From Pacificimonas aurantium (GTDB taxonomy: Bacteria; Pseudomonadota; Alphaproteobacteria; Sphingomonadales; Sphingomonadaceae), in NCBI RefSeq assembly GCF_020092905.1, contig NZ_JAGSGB010000002.1, forward strand, positions 868,001 through 932,000: a DNA stretch of 64,000 nt. Reading direction: 5' to 3'. Shown here piece by piece: positions 1 to 9,688 of this stretch (positions are counted from its first letter, which is position 1; each line of letters opens with the position of its first letter). The position numbers were made by a program, and so were the translations under genes. The notes under the pieces were generated by a model, which worked only from the letters and a program-made list of their open reading frames with translations, had not been told where the DNA came from and did not search any database.

Positions 1-17
1 GTCGCGCCGCGCGGGGG

Positions 18-344
18 TCACTCGACCGGCGCCGTTTCGGCTGCGCTCTCTTGCGGCTCATCCTCGAAATCCGCGAGCGCTTCGGCAGCGAGCTGATCGG
101 CGACGGCGTCGGCCTGTTCGGAAAGGCGGCGCTCCTCTTCCTGCACAGCCAGCGCCTCCTCATAACCGCGATCGTCACTCCAGCTTTCGAAATAGTAGAG
201 CTCGGGTTCGGGCTTCCAATAGCCGTACAGCCATTCCGCGAAAAACAGGGACGCGATCCCGAGAACGGCTCCGACGGAGACGAGAGCGCCGACCCATTGA
301 CGCGGTTCGATAGCGGAGAGGCGGGTACGCAGTGCAGTCAGCAT
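18..344 (-). CDS. Small single-pass membrane protein, unknown function
   Basis: A 108-residue protein that I do not recognise. Residues 1-16 are short and basic. A hydrophobic segment at about residues 18-40 should span the inner membrane once. After an aromatic stretch (WLYGYWKPEPELYYFESW) the rest is strongly acidic and Glu/Ala-rich, probably extended or helical. It lies 45 bases downstream of the tonB-like gene on the same strand and may be co-transcribed with it. No catalytic motif is visible. The open frame and the membrane segment support a real gene, but nothing in the sequence supports a function. Confidence 0.6.
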   Translation of the reverse strand: MLTALRTRLSAIEPRQWVGALVSVGAVLGIASLFFAEWLYGYWKPEPELYYFESWSDDRGYEEALAVQEEERRLSEQADAVADQLAAEALADFEDEPQESAAETAPVE

Positions 345-389
345 GGCGCCGAAGATAGGCGCGCATACCCGCCCTCGCCAGCTATTCCC

Positions 390-1070
390 TCACAGAGACT
401 GCAGATCGAATACCACGCTGATACGCATGACCGATTCGACGGCCTCGTCTCCGCGGGTCGCGGGGACGAAGCGCCAGCGGCGCTCCGCCTGTTCGACCGC
501 AGCCTGGTCGAGGCGTCTAGAGCCGCTGCTTTCGGCCACACTGGCGTCCCGCACCCGGCCGTCGGGTCCGATCCGCACCTCGACCACGACGGTTCCCTCT
601 TCGCCGCGCCGTTTCGCGCCGTAGGGATATTCCGGCTGGAACCTGTCGAGATACCGGCGGTCCAGCCGGGCTTCGACGATCGGCGGTTCGGCCGGCGGCG
701 TTTCGATGAACCGGTCACCCGAAATATCCCGGTCGTCGAAACTATAGTCGTCGAGCCCTGCATAGGGCGAACTCCACTCACCCGCCTCGACCGGAGGATC
801 AGACGCCACAACAGGTGCATCGGGTTCAATCACGACCGTCGGCACCTCGTTGTTCAGCCTCACCTCGTCGCGAAATTCGACCTCAGGTTCGTCCGGCGGC
901 GGTTCGGCAGGCCGGGGTATGTCCGCCACTGTGATCGAACCCGGTCGGATCGGACCGGGTGCCACGCCGGCCACATTCAAGGCGAGCCAGCCGAGAACCA
1001 TATGAGCCGCCACCGTGATCGCGATGGCCCGGCCACTCGGGCGGCCCGAAGTCTCCACATAGGTGTGCAT
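390..1070 (-). CDS. tonB: TonB-family energy transducer
   Basis: A 226-residue TonB-like protein that would couple the inner-membrane proton motive force to TonB-dependent receptors in the outer membrane. It has a short cytoplasmic N-terminus, one membrane segment at about residues 17-36, an acidic and Pro-rich periplasmic linker, and a C-terminal TonB domain (about residues 145-226) carrying the YPYGAKRRGEEGTVVVEV-type start and the late WRFVPA strand. The start at 1070 is preferred over an in-frame upstream ATG at 1097 because GGAGGAAG lies just before it. No exbB or exbD is in the window. A possible client is the receptor near 53-55 kb, which is an inference. Confidence 0.85.
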   Translation of the reverse strand: MHTYVETSGRPSGRAIAITVAAHMVLGWLALNVAGVAPGPIRPGSITVADIPRPAEPPPDEPEVEFRDEVRLNNEVPTVVIEPDAPVVASDPPVEAGEWSSPYAGLDDYSFDDRDISGDRFIETPPAEPPIVEARLDRRYLDRFQPEYPYGAKRRGEEGTVVVEVRIGPDGRVRDASVAESSGSRRLDQAAVEQAERRWRFVPATRGDEAVESVMRISVVFDLQSL

Positions 1071-1187
1071 GTCTTCCTCCCTCTCTTCTGAAGACATGTT
1101 ATATTATCACATATTATTCCGGCCGGCACGAAATCAATTCGAGCCAGACTTTGAAAGGGCGGGGCACACAAGTCATCAAGCGCCCAA

Positions 1188-1227
1188 ACGAAAGAAAGGG
1201 CGGCGCGGTTTCCACCGCCCCGCCCTT
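1188..1227 (-). terminator. Rho-independent terminator of the catalase gene
   Basis: On the minus strand, just after the catalase stop codon, a 14-base stem (1196-1209 with 1214-1227, one mismatch) closes a four-base loop and is followed by the T-rich run TTTCTTTCG. Stem, GC content and T-rich tail all fit an intrinsic terminator. It separates katE from the tonB-like gene downstream. Confidence 0.8.
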
Positions 1228-1246
1228 CCCTGCGAGCCTATGAACG

Positions 1247-3313
1247 TCAGTCCTGCTTGACGGACTCCCGGTCCCAGAAGCGAACATTTCCGCACGCCTC
1301 GATAAAGGCTTCCGACCTATCGGCGTCGCTGAGGTCGAAGAATCCCTCATCCATGTAATTCCAGACGCCCGCCGCCTCGAACAGCGGCTTAACCGCCGGA
1401 ACGTAAGCGACGAATTTCGCATGAGCGAAGGCATCGTTCACGAAATCGATCGACGGCTTGTCCGCATTGTAGCGGCTCGCCGAGTCTTCGCTCATGACGA
1501 CGGCGACCGCATCATAGGTGACCGACGGGCCGCCATCGATTTTCTCGTCGGCTTCCATGACTTTGCCATCCGACAGCTTCGCGCCGCCTACGTGAGGGGC
1601 GACGATCTCGACCATGCCGCCGGCACCTTCGGCAGCCTTCTTGAGTGCCGAGACCACCTTCGCATCGCCGCCTTCGGCGATGTAGATGCCAAGCTTGCGG
1701 CCCTTGAAGCTGCCCGGACCGTTTTTGACGATCGACAGGGCCGGCGATTCCTTCAGATCCGTAATCGGGTCCTTCGCGGCCTTCGGCTTCTCCGGCAGTT
1801 CCGTAAAACCGAGACCGTCGGCCACTTCCTTGGCCAGACCCTCGTCGATGTGCCGCAGATGACCCACCATGCGCGTGCGCACGCGCATCTCCTGACATTT
1901 CGACAGTTCGAAGGTCAGTGCGTTCGCCATGTGGGTTTGCTCGACAGGCGTCTGCGAGATGTAGAACTGGCGCGCCTGGCTATAATGATCGGCAAAGGTC
2001 TCTGAACGCGCACGCAGTTTCGGCCCTTCGACCTGCTCCGGATAGCTTTCGAAGCCGCCGGGCGTTTCGCGCGGCCCCTCGCCCTGATCCCAGCTGTTCG
2101 GCTCATAGTTCACCCGCCCCTTGGGGTTCGTCATCGCCATATGGCCGTCCTGCTGATAGTGCCGGACCGGGCATTTCGGAGCGTTGATCGGAATGTGCGT
2201 GAAGTTCGGGCTGCCGAGCCGCTTCAACTGCGTGTCGAGGTAGGAGAAGTTCCGCCCCTGCAGTAGCGGATCGTTCGAATGGTCGATGCCGGGTACGATG
2301 TTCTGCGTGCAAAAGGCGACCTGCTCGGTCTCGGCGAAGAAATTGTCGACATTCGCATCGAGTGTGAGCGTCCCGATGATGCGGACGGGCACATCCTCTT
2401 CCGGAATGATCTTGGTGGCGTCGAGCACATCGAACGGGAACTGCTCGGCGAACTCCTCGTCGAACACCTGAATGCCGAGGTCCCATTGCGGATAATCGCC
2501 CGCATCGATGGCATCCCACATGTCCCGGCGATGGAAATCCGGGTCCATGCCGTTCACCTTCAGCGCCTCGTTCCAGATGACCGACTGCAGGCCAAGCTTC
2601 GGTTTCCAGTGGAATTTCACGAAGTGCGACTTGCCCTCGGCATTGACGAGGCGGAACGTGTGGACGCCGAACCCTTCCATGAAGCGGAACGAGCGCGGAA
2701 TGGTCCGGTCCGACATGATCCACATGACCATGTTCATCGCTTCCGGGCTAAGGCTGATGAAGTCCCAGAAATTGTCGTGCGCAGTCTGTGCCTGGGGAAA
2801 GCCTCGGTCGGGGGCCGGCTTCGCGGCATGGATCAGGTCGGGGAACTTGATCGCGTCCTGAATGAAGAAGACGGGGATGTTGTTGCCGACCAGGTCCCAA
2901 TTGCCTTCGGACGTGTAGAATTTCGTGGCAAAGCCGCGCACGTCGCGGGCGAGGTCGGGCGACCCCTTGTTCCCGGCAACGGTGGAAAAGCGCGTGAAGG
3001 TCGGCGTCTTCACACCGACCTCGTTGAAGATCGCCGCACGGCTGAGTTCGGGAATGGCTTCCTTCAACTCGAAATGGCCGTGCACGCCGTAGCCGCGGGC
3101 ATGCACGACGCGCTCGGGAATACGCTCATGGTCGAAGTGAAAAATCTTCTCCCGGGCGATGTGGTCTTCGAGAAGCTGCGGCCCGCGCGGGCCGGCCGTA
3201 AGCCAGTTCTGGTCGTCGGCAACAGGATGGCCCTGGGCCGTGGTCATCCGATCGTCTTCGCCGGTCGCCTTCTGATGATTGGCACCGCCCTTCGATAAGT
3301 CGAGTTTACCCAT
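1247..3313 (-). CDS. katE: Large-subunit catalase HPII (clade 2)
   Basis: A 688-residue haem catalase that dismutates hydrogen peroxide in the cytoplasm. The catalytic His lies in [15 protein letters not shown] near residue 71, and the proximal haem-ligand Tyr is in the [14 protein letters not shown] motif. The length exceeds that of small-subunit catalases (about 480-500) because of a C-terminal flavodoxin/DJ-1-like domain starting near residue 535 ([15 protein letters not shown]), as in E. coli KatE. The start at 3313 is chosen because a perfect AGGAGG lies five bases upstream (3319-3324). An in-frame upstream ATG at 3352 has no such site. A strong terminator follows, so the gene is probably monocistronic. 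Confidence 0.97.
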   Translation of the reverse strand: MGKLDLSKGGANHQKATGEDDRMTTAQGHPVADDQNWLTAGPRGPQLLEDHIAREKIFHFDHERIPERVVHARGYGVHGHFELKEAIPELSRAAIFNEVGVKTPTFTRFSTVAGNKGSPDLARDVRGFATKFYTSEGNWDLVGNNIPVFFIQDAIKFPDLIHAAKPAPDRGFPQAQTAHDNFWDFISLSPEAMNMVMWIMSDRTIPRSFRFMEGFGVHTFRLVNAEGKSHFVKFHWKPKLGLQSVIWNEALKVNGMDPDFHRRDMWDAIDAGDYPQWDLGIQVFDEEFAEQFPFDVLDATKIIPEEDVPVRIIGTLTLDANVDNFFAETEQVAFCTQNIVPGIDHSNDPLLQGRNFSYLDTQLKRLGSPNFTHIPINAPKCPVRHYQQDGHMAMTNPKGRVNYEPNSWDQGEGPRETPGGFESYPEQVEGPKLRARSETFADHYSQARQFYISQTPVEQTHMANALTFELSKCQEMRVRTRMVGHLRHIDEGLAKEVADGLGFTELPEKPKAAKDPITDLKESPALSIVKNGPGSFKGRKLGIYIAEGGDAKVVSALKKAAEGAGGMVEIVAPHVGGAKLSDGKVMEADEKIDGGPSVTYDAVAVVMSEDSASRYNADKPSIDFVNDAFAHAKFVAYVPAVKPLFEAAGVWNYMDEGFFDLSDADRSEAFIEACGNVRFWDRESVKQD

Positions 3314-3458
3314 GTTAACCTCCTGTGCTGCCGAGAGAATTCCAGTCTCCAACAGCAGGAGGCCGCAGAGGTTGCGTGAACCTTTTTCGATCAGTGCAAC
3401 ACAGAAAACCGATCAGCCGGATATGCTCGGCGCAGGAATCTGAATTCGTTCAATTTAC

Positions 3459-4587
3459 TCAATCGACGTCTTCCACATCCACGGTTTCGCCGGTGACCCG
3501 CTGGGCAAGCGCGGCCGCCATGAACTCGTCCAGGTCGCCATCGAGGACCGCTTGCGGATTCCCCTTGGTGACGCCGGTGCGAAGGTCCTTCACCATCTGA
3601 TATGGCTGCATCACATAAGAGCGGATCTGGTGACCCCAGCCGATGTCGGTCTTCGAGGCGTTCGCGGCGTTCGCCTCCTCCTCGCGACGGCGCAGTTCCT
3701 CCTCGTAAAGGCGCGCCTTCAGCTGCTGCATCGCCTGCGCCTTGTTCTTGTGCTGCGAGCGCTGGTTTTGACAGGATACAATGATCCCCGACGGCACATG
3801 AGTGATGCGCACGGCGGAATCGGTCGTGTTGACGTGCTGGCCGCCCGCTCCCGAGGCGCGGAAGGTGTCGATCTTCAGGTCGCTTTCGTTGATCTCGATG
3901 TCGATATTCTCGTCGACGACCGGATAGACCCAGACGCTGGCAAAGGACGTATGGCGGCGTGCGGCGCTGTCGTAGGGGCTGATGCGCACCAGGCGGTGTA
4001 CGCCGGATTCCACCTTGGCATAGCCATAGGCGTTCTGCCCCTTCAGAATGACCGTCGCCGACTTGATCCCGGCTTGCTCACCGGCATGATGATCGAGCAG
4101 CTCGACCTTCATGCCGCGCCGCTCGCCCCAGCGCATATACATACGCTGCAGCATCTCAGCCCAGTCCTGGCTTTCGGTGCCGCCGGCGCCGGCATTGATC
4201 TCGATATAGGTGTCGTTGCCATCGGCTTCGCCCGAGAGAAGCGCGGAGACCTTGTCGCGGTCGGCGCGCACGGCCAGACGCTCGAGCGCCTTTTCGGCAT
4301 CGGCAACCAGATCATCATCGCCTTCGGCCTCGGCCAGCTCGATCATCTCGACGGCATCGTCCTTTTCGGAGCGGATTTCGCGCACCGATTTGACCGCGTC
4401 TTCCAGCCGGCCGCGCTCCTGCATCAGCTTCTGCGCTTCACCCGGATCATCCCAGAGCGAAGGGTCCTCCGCCTTTGCGTTCAGTTCGTCGAGGCGCTTG
4501 GTCGCGGCATCCCAGTCAAAGAAACCTCCGGATCAGGGACAGGGCTTCTTCGATACGGTCGACATAGGCCTGGGCTTCGGCGCGCAT
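3459..4587 (-). CDS. prfB: Peptide chain release factor 2 (programmed +1 frameshift)
   Basis: RF2 recognises UGA and UAA and triggers peptide release. The gene is read as two frames. From the ATG at 4587 a 23-codon frame ends at an in-frame TGA (4518-4516). Reading resumes at +1 with GAC at 4517 and continues for 352 codons to 3459, giving 375 residues (E. coli RF2 is 365). The shift site CTT TGA C is preceded by an SD-like GGAGG, the classic autoregulatory arrangement. The GGQ motif is at about residues 248-250. The stop-codon-recognition tripeptide is SPY at about residues 203-205, where E. coli has SPF. A call starting at the internal ATG at 4424 would lose about 54 N-terminal residues. 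Confidence 0.96.
4515..4530 (-). promoter_or_regulatory. Programmed +1 frameshift site of prfB
   Basis: On the minus strand the bases read CGG AGG TTT CTT TGA C. The slippery CTT, the UGA stop with a following C, and an upstream SD-like GGAGG at a short distance match the known RF2 autoregulation signal. When RF2 is scarce the ribosome pauses at UGA, slips +1 from CTT to TTT, and continues into the main frame. The frame arithmetic from the 4587 start through the 4517 restart is exact. Confidence 0.95.
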
Positions 4588-4633
4588 GGCTGCGGCTCCT
4601 CGTTATACAATCACGTCGAATATGGGGTGGCAG

Positions 4634-7108
4634 TTAGTAAATGCCGCCCTGCTGCTGCAAGAAGTCGCTGTCTGAGCGCACTTCCTGTGTCGGATTGGCC
4701 TCGGCAAAGGGGTCGCGCGCCTCGGCCACCTGCTGGCGCGGCTGGTTCTCGGGCTTGAACGCTTCCCAGATCACCGCAGGCGTATACCCGCCTGACGGCC
4801 AGGAGCCGAACACCTTCTTGCCCGATCGCCGGTCGATACGGACCATGCGGATGCCCTCCGGGATACGGAATTCCTTCTTCTCCGCATCCTCGGGGATGGT
4901 CTCTTCGAAAAACTGCCGTACCGCCGGCGCCGCCAAGGTGCCTCCCTGGGCGTAACCGCCCATATTCTGCGGCTGGTCGAAACCCAGATAGATGCCCGCG
5001 ACGATGTCCGGCGTTCCGCCGACGAACCAGACGTTGGTCGGGCCGTTCGTCGTGCCGGTCTTGCCGAACATCGGTCGTTCGAGGCGGCGAAGCGCCGTGG
5101 CAGTGCCGCGCTGAACGACCCCCTCGAGCATGTGCACGACCTGATAGGCCGTGCGCGCATCCATCGCCTGCGGCCGGTTGTCGGCAGGCAGCGGCATCCC
5201 GCGGCCGTCATAGGAGGGCTTGTTGCAGCCTGAGCATTCGCGGTCGTCGGACCGGTAGATCGCGTTGCCGTTACGATCCTGAATAAGGTCGTAGAGGACG
5301 GGACGCTGCCGCTTTCCGCCATTCGCCATCATGGCATAGGCGTTGACGAGATCGAGAACCGTCGTCTCGCCCGCGCCGAGAGACATGGCGAGATAGGGCT
5401 GGTAGTCGCCGATGCCCATGTCGTCGATCAGCTCGACGACGTTTTCCATGCCGGTCTGAAAGGCGAGACGCACCGTCATCAGGTTGCGCGACTGTTCGAG
5501 ACCCCAGCGCATCGTGCGCGGACCGGCTGAACGGCCGGAGAAGTTGCGGAAGCACTTCTGGCCAAGGGCCGCACCCTGGTAGACGCAATAGGGACCGTCG
5601 ACGACGATCGAGGCGGGAGTGAAGCCGTTCTCCAGCGCGGCGGCGTAGACGAATGGCTTGATGGCCGATCCCGGCTGGCGCATCGCCTGAGTGGCGCGGT
5701 TATATTGCGAGCGGCGTGCGTCGAAGCCGCCGACCATGGCAAGAACACGGCCGGAGGAGACCTCCTGCACCACCATGCCGCCGCCGACCTCCGGAATCTG
5801 CCTCAACTTCCAGACATTGCTGCCCTCGCTCGTTTCCTTCACCGGAAAAACGTCGCCGGGCGTGATCTCGGCATAGGCGGTTCCGCCGCCGCCGCGGACC
5901 GGCAGATTTGCCTGTCCGCTCGGCATGCTGCCGGTGGACCCGTCGGCAAAGCCCAGCTCGACCGCGCCGCCGCTCTTGGACAGTGCCACCGCGGCGCGCC
6001 AGTCGTCATATCCCACGGGCAGGTTGAGCTCGCGCAGGCGTTCGGGCCAGCCGCCGCCCAGCTGGATGGTTTCGCTCGCACCCCGCCAGCCGCGCCCGCG
6101 GTCATAGCGCACCAGCGCATCGCGCAGGGCCATTTCCGCCGATGCCTGCATGACCGGGTCGATGGTCCCGCGGATCCACAAGCCGCCGGTATAGATGCCG
6201 TGCTCGCCCTCCTCGCCGTAGCGCTCGATCAGGTCGCGCCGGACGGCTTCGGTATAATATTCGCCGAGGCGCGGCTGCGCGAGCTGCACGCGGCGCTCGA
6301 TCGCTTCGATAGGCGTCCGTTTCGCGGCAGCCGCCTCGCCGGAGGTGATATATCCATTGTCCTCCATCTCGCTGAGGACGTAGTTCCGCCGGACCGTGGC
6401 GCGGCGCAGGCCGGCCTCGCTCGCCGGGTTATAGTTCGCCGGCGCCTTCGGCAGGACGGCAAGATAGGCGGCTTCGGGCAGGGTCAGCTCGGTGACTGGC
6501 TTGCCGAAATAGGCAAAGCTCGCTGCCTGTACGCCATAGGCATTCCGGCCGAGGAAAATCTGGTTGAGGTAAAGTTCGAGGATCTGCTGCTTGGTGAACG
6601 CATCCTCGATCCGCGTGGCGAGGATGATCTCCTTCAGCTTGCGCGTCACAGAATATTCGTCGCCGATCAGCAGGTTCTTGGCGACCTGCTGGGTGATCGT
6701 CGAACCGCCGACCGCACGCTCGCCGCTGCCGAGTTTCGACACATAGTCGAAGACCGCATTGGTGAAGCCCGTGACGTCGACGCCGCCATGCTCGAAGAAC
6801 GTCTTGTCCTCTGCCGAAATGAAAGCCTCCACAAGCTCGGGCGGCAGGTCCTCATAGGTCGTATAGATGCGCCGTTCGCGCGCGAAGGTCGCGAAAGGCT
6901 CTCCGTTCACGTCGCGAAGATGACTGGGAAGCGGCGGCTCATAGTCGGCAAGCTGCGCAGCGTCGGGCAGATCCTGCGACAGATAGATATAGCCGCCCAC
7001 CAAGGTGACGAGGCCGAGCGCAACCAGGCCGGCAAACGTCACCAGCGTATAGCGCAGCCACTTCGGACGGCGACGGGTATCGGCTGCGTTACTCAAGAGG
7101 CGGCCCAC
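4634..7108 (-). CDS. mrcA: Penicillin-binding protein 1A, bifunctional peptidoglycan synthase
   Basis: An 824-residue class A PBP that polymerises glycan strands and cross-links stem peptides in the periplasm. A membrane anchor lies at about residues 22-45. The GT51 transglycosylase domain shows the catalytic EDKTFFEHGGVD motif and QQVAKNLL. The C-terminal transpeptidase domain shows SxxK in QPGSAIKPFVYAAAL, SxN in QSRNLMTVRL and KTGTT. An intervening OB-like insert (about residues 320-420) is typical of PBP1A. It is transcribed divergently from the MFS gene and lies just upstream of prfB on the same strand. Confidence 0.95.
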   Translation of the reverse strand: MGRLLSNAADTRRRPKWLRYTLVTFAGLVALGLVTLVGGYIYLSQDLPDAAQLADYEPPLPSHLRDVNGEPFATFARERRIYTTYEDLPPELVEAFISAEDKTFFEHGGVDVTGFTNAVFDYVSKLGSGERAVGGSTITQQVAKNLLIGDEYSVTRKLKEIILATRIEDAFTKQQILELYLNQIFLGRNAYGVQAASFAYFGKPVTELTLPEAAYLAVLPKAPANYNPASEAGLRRATVRRNYVLSEMEDNGYITSGEAAAAKRTPIEAIERRVQLAQPRLGEYYTEAVRRDLIERYGEEGEHGIYTGGLWIRGTIDPVMQASAEMALRDALVRYDRGRGWRGASETIQLGGGWPERLRELNLPVGYDDWRAAVALSKSGGAVELGFADGSTGSMPSGQANLPVRGGGGTAYAEITPGDVFPVKETSEGSNVWKLRQIPEVGGGMVVQEVSSGRVLAMVGGFDARRSQYNRATQAMRQPGSAIKPFVYAAALENGFTPASIVVDGPYCVYQGAALGQKCFRNFSGRSAGPRTMRWGLEQSRNLMTVRLAFQTGMENVVELIDDMGIGDYQPYLAMSLGAGETTVLDLVNAYAMMANGGKRQRPVLYDLIQDRNGNAIYRSDDRECSGCNKPSYDGRGMPLPADNRPQAMDARTAYQVVHMLEGVVQRGTATALRRLERPMFGKTGTTNGPTNVWFVGGTPDIVAGIYLGFDQPQNMGGYAQGGTLAAPAVRQFFEETIPEDAEKKEFRIPEGIRMVRIDRRSGKKVFGSWPSGGYTPAVIWEAFKPENQPRQQVAEARDPFAEANPTQEVRSDSDFLQQQGGIY

Positions 7109-7223
7109 ATGCCGAAAGAGGCCGGACGCAGAGCGCCGGTTTCATCATAGACGATCATGTCCCCAGTCTAGCGGACTCCTAGGCAGGGGGACCAGCATAA
7201 AGACGGGGCGGCCATAAGCTCCC

Positions 7224-8597
7224 ATGTTCAGAGGCACGGCAAGCCGGCGCTCAGCTTCCTTGCCGTTCGGCGCGGGGGCGTTACGGACTGACACTGTGAC
7301 CGTACAGCCACCCCTGCCCTCCCCCCCGGATGACCCGGAGGCCGAGTTCCAGCAATTCGTCGACCGCAACCTGAAGCGAAACTTCCTCGCCCATTTCACG
7401 CACGGCATGCTGGGCATGACGGGGTTTCGCCTGGTGTACGCCCCCACTTTCGTCCCAGCCTATCTCAGCCTGCTGACGGGTTCGCCCTTCATGGTCGGCC
7501 TCGGCCAGTCGCTGCAGCAGGCGGGCGCGATCCTGTCGCCCGTGCTCGGCGCACAGCAGATCGAGCATCGCCGGCGCATCCTGCCGATTTCCATCCTGCT
7601 TGGCGGCCTCATGCGGATCCAGCTGCTCGGGCTTGCCATCGCGGGCTGGTTTCTCGCGGACAGGTCGCTCGTCGTCGCGACGCTGATTTTCCTGTTCCTT
7701 CTCGGCTTCTTCATGGGCTCGCAGCGCGTGGCGTTTCAGGTCGTGCTGGCGAAGGTCATTCCGATACGGCGGCGCGGGCGCCTGCAGGCCTGGCGCAACC
7801 TGTTCGGCGGCGGGCTGGCGGCGGGCCTCAGCTACTGGGCCGGCAAGACGCTGATCGAGGAGGACTGGCTCGGCAACGGCTATGCGACCACCTTCGCGCT
7901 GGCCTTCGTGCTCACCTCGATCGGGCTGGCCGTCATCGCCCGCTTCATGCGCGAGCCGGAGAGCCCGACGGTGCGCACCCACATGTCCCTGCGCGAGCGT
8001 CTGTCCGAATTCCCGGCACTGATGAAGGACCGGGACTACAGAAATTTCCTGATCGCGCAGCTTCTTACGATGTCGGGGCGCATCTCGATCCCCTTCTGCA
8101 TCCTATATGCGGGCGAGACGCTGGGACTGTCCGGCAGCACAGTCGGACTTCTCTCGCTCGCTTTCCTGGGCGCGGACACCGTCTCCAACATCATCTGGGG
8201 TCCGCTTGGCGACAGATTTGGCTTCCGGCTCGTCTACCTCATCTCGGTCGCGCTGTGGGCGCTGTCGGTGCTTTTGCTGCTTGCCGCGGAATCGAGCCTT
8301 GGCTTCTTTACCGCGTTCGCCGGGCTGGGAATGGCGCTGTCCGGATATCTGATGAGCCAGCAGACCATGGTGCTGGAATTCGGCAGCCGCGACGATGTGC
8401 CGATGCGCCTTGCGCTCTCGACGACGGTGGAAACGAGCATGGCGACGATCGGCCCCCTGCTGGGCGGCGCAATCGTCGCTTATGCCGGGTACCAACCGGT
8501 GTTCTACCTCACCATCGCCTGCCTGGTCGCAGCGCTCGGTGTCCTCCTCTTCGCCGTGAGGGAGCCGCGCTACCGCTCGCCCTCAGCCTCTGCGTAG
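7224..8597 (+). CDS. Major facilitator superfamily transporter
   Basis: A 457-residue integral membrane protein with about twelve predicted hydrophobic segments, arranged as two six-helix halves around a charged central loop near residues 240-265. Segments such as GLLSLAFLGADTVSNIIWGPLGDRFGFRLVYL fit the MFS fold, with GDRFGFR resembling the loop 2-3 or 8-9 signature. The substrate cannot be read from the sequence. The first 30-35 residues are poorly hydrophobic, so a GTG start near 7296 is an alternative. Its 3' end overlaps the 3' end of the convergent DUF3089 gene. Confidence 0.8.
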   Translation: MFRGTASRRSASLPFGAGALRTDTVTVQPPLPSPPDDPEAEFQQFVDRNLKRNFLAHFTHGMLGMTGFRLVYAPTFVPAYLSLLTGSPFMVGLGQSLQQAGAILSPVLGAQQIEHRRRILPISILLGGLMRIQLLGLAIAGWFLADRSLVVATLIFLFLLGFFMGSQRVAFQVVLAKVIPIRRRGRLQAWRNLFGGGLAAGLSYWAGKTLIEEDWLGNGYATTFALAFVLTSIGLAVIARFMREPESPTVRTHMSLRERLSEFPALMKDRDYRNFLIAQLLTMSGRISIPFCILYAGETLGLSGSTVGLLSLAFLGADTVSNIIWGPLGDRFGFRLVYLISVALWALSVLLLLAAESSLGFFTAFAGLGMALSGYLMSQQTMVLEFGSRDDVPMRLALSTTVETSMATIGPLLGGAIVAYAGYQPVFYLTIACLVAALGVLLFAVREPRYRSPSASA

Positions 8598-9688
8598 GCG
8601 TCGGCCTGTGCTTTGACGAAGGCGATCAGATCGTCCTGCGCGATGGAGCCGTCGAGGAGGTGCAGCCCCCACACCGGCCCCGAGGACTCCTGCGCGGCGG
8701 TCATCAGGCTGGTCGTCATCGCGCCGATCATGGGCGGGACGTCCTCGGCCGGTCCGACGGCGAGGTATCCGTCCCGGCCCTCCTGCACGCAGTTCGCGGA
8801 GATCATGTCGCTGAGAACAATATAGCGGCTCTTCACCGGCAGGTCGGGACGGCGGTCGGTCGGGATCACCGCGCTGGTCGTGCCGTCACCGGCCGCGAGG
8901 CGAGCGGGATTGGTGCACGCGACCGTCATGCCCTCGTCTTCGGCGCGTCCGAAGAAGGCGCCGTCCGGCGGCGGCGAGGATTGCTGGAAGGTCACAAAGG
9001 CCACGGCGCAGCCGCGATCCGCGCTGCTTTCGCACAGGGACACTTCATTGAACGTGCCGCCGACCTTCGCGCCCTGCGGGACTTCCACGTTCATACCGAG
9101 AAGCAATGCCGACAGCATCAGGTCCTGGGCGGGCCGACCGTCGATCTCTTCCTGGATCAGCTGGGTCAGCATGCGCGTGCCCTGGCTATGGCCGTAGAGC
9201 ACGAAGGGCCGGCCCGCATTCTCGGTCGCCAGATAGTGGCGAAAAGCGGCCTTCACGTCGGCATAGGCCAGATCGTGCGGGTCGGGCGCGAACGTTTCCC
9301 CCGCGATCATCCTGCGCATCGCTGGGATCGACCGCTGGCGGTAGATCGGCGCGAACTGCCGGCAGGCCTCGCCAAAGCGCGCGAACTGGGCGGCAACGAC
9401 GTAGCGCTCCTCCTCATTGGCGACCAGGTCGCTGTTGGCATCTTCGTCGAGGGACACGGTCGGATAGACATAAAAGCAGTCGACCGCGGGATTCTCCGCG
9501 CGCGGCGTCACCTCGACCTGGCGCGGCGGGGCGCCCGTCGACAGGATGGTGGTATCGGAAGCTTCGCTGCTGCAAAGATCGCGCCGCCCCGGCAGGCACA
9601 GCCAGTTCTGCTCCAGCGTATAGTCTGCAGGCGCCGCAGCGGCAGCGGACCCCTGCATCAGCATCGCAACGGCCAATGTCTCAAGCAT
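8570..9688 (-). CDS. DUF3089 family secreted alpha/beta-hydrolase
   Basis: A 372-residue protein with an N-terminal signal peptide (MLETLAVAMLMQGSAAAAA) followed by features of the DUF3089 family: an early VDCFYVYPTVS segment, FARFGEACRQFAPIYRQ, and the nucleophile elbow GHSQG. The family has a lipase-like alpha/beta-hydrolase fold, and the natural substrate is not established. The ATG at 9688 overlaps the stop of the upstream acyl-CoA ligase (9681-9683) by 8 bases, which implies translational coupling. This suggests the hydrolase releases an acyl chain or acid that the ligase then activates; that part is inference. Confidence 0.82.
   Translation of the reverse strand: MLETLAVAMLMQGSAAAAAPADYTLEQNWLCLPGRRDLCSSEASDTTILSTGAPPRQVEVTPRAENPAVDCFYVYPTVSLDEDANSDLVANEEERYVVAAQFARFGEACRQFAPIYRQRSIPAMRRMIAGETFAPDPHDLAYADVKAAFRHYLATENAGRPFVLYGHSQGTRMLTQLIQEEIDGRPAQDLMLSALLLGMNVEVPQGAKVGGTFNEVSLCESSADRGCAVAFVTFQQSSPPPDGAFFGRAEDEGMTVACTNPARLAAGDGTTSAVIPTDRRPDLPVKSRYIVLSDMISANCVQEGRDGYLAVGPAEDVPPMIGAMTTSLMTAAQESSGPVWGLHLLDGSIAQDDLIAFVKAQADAYAEAEGER

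Noticed and set aside
51-1091. 346-codon plus-strand frame opposite tonB
   Set aside because: Antisense to a well-supported TonB gene and the small membrane protein, and rich in His/Arg as is usual for shadow frames.
3459-4587. prfB as a truncated or broken gene
   Set aside because: The in-frame stop sits exactly at a CTT TGA C shift site with an upstream SD-like sequence, and the +1 frame continues without a break, so it is the normal programmed frameshift.
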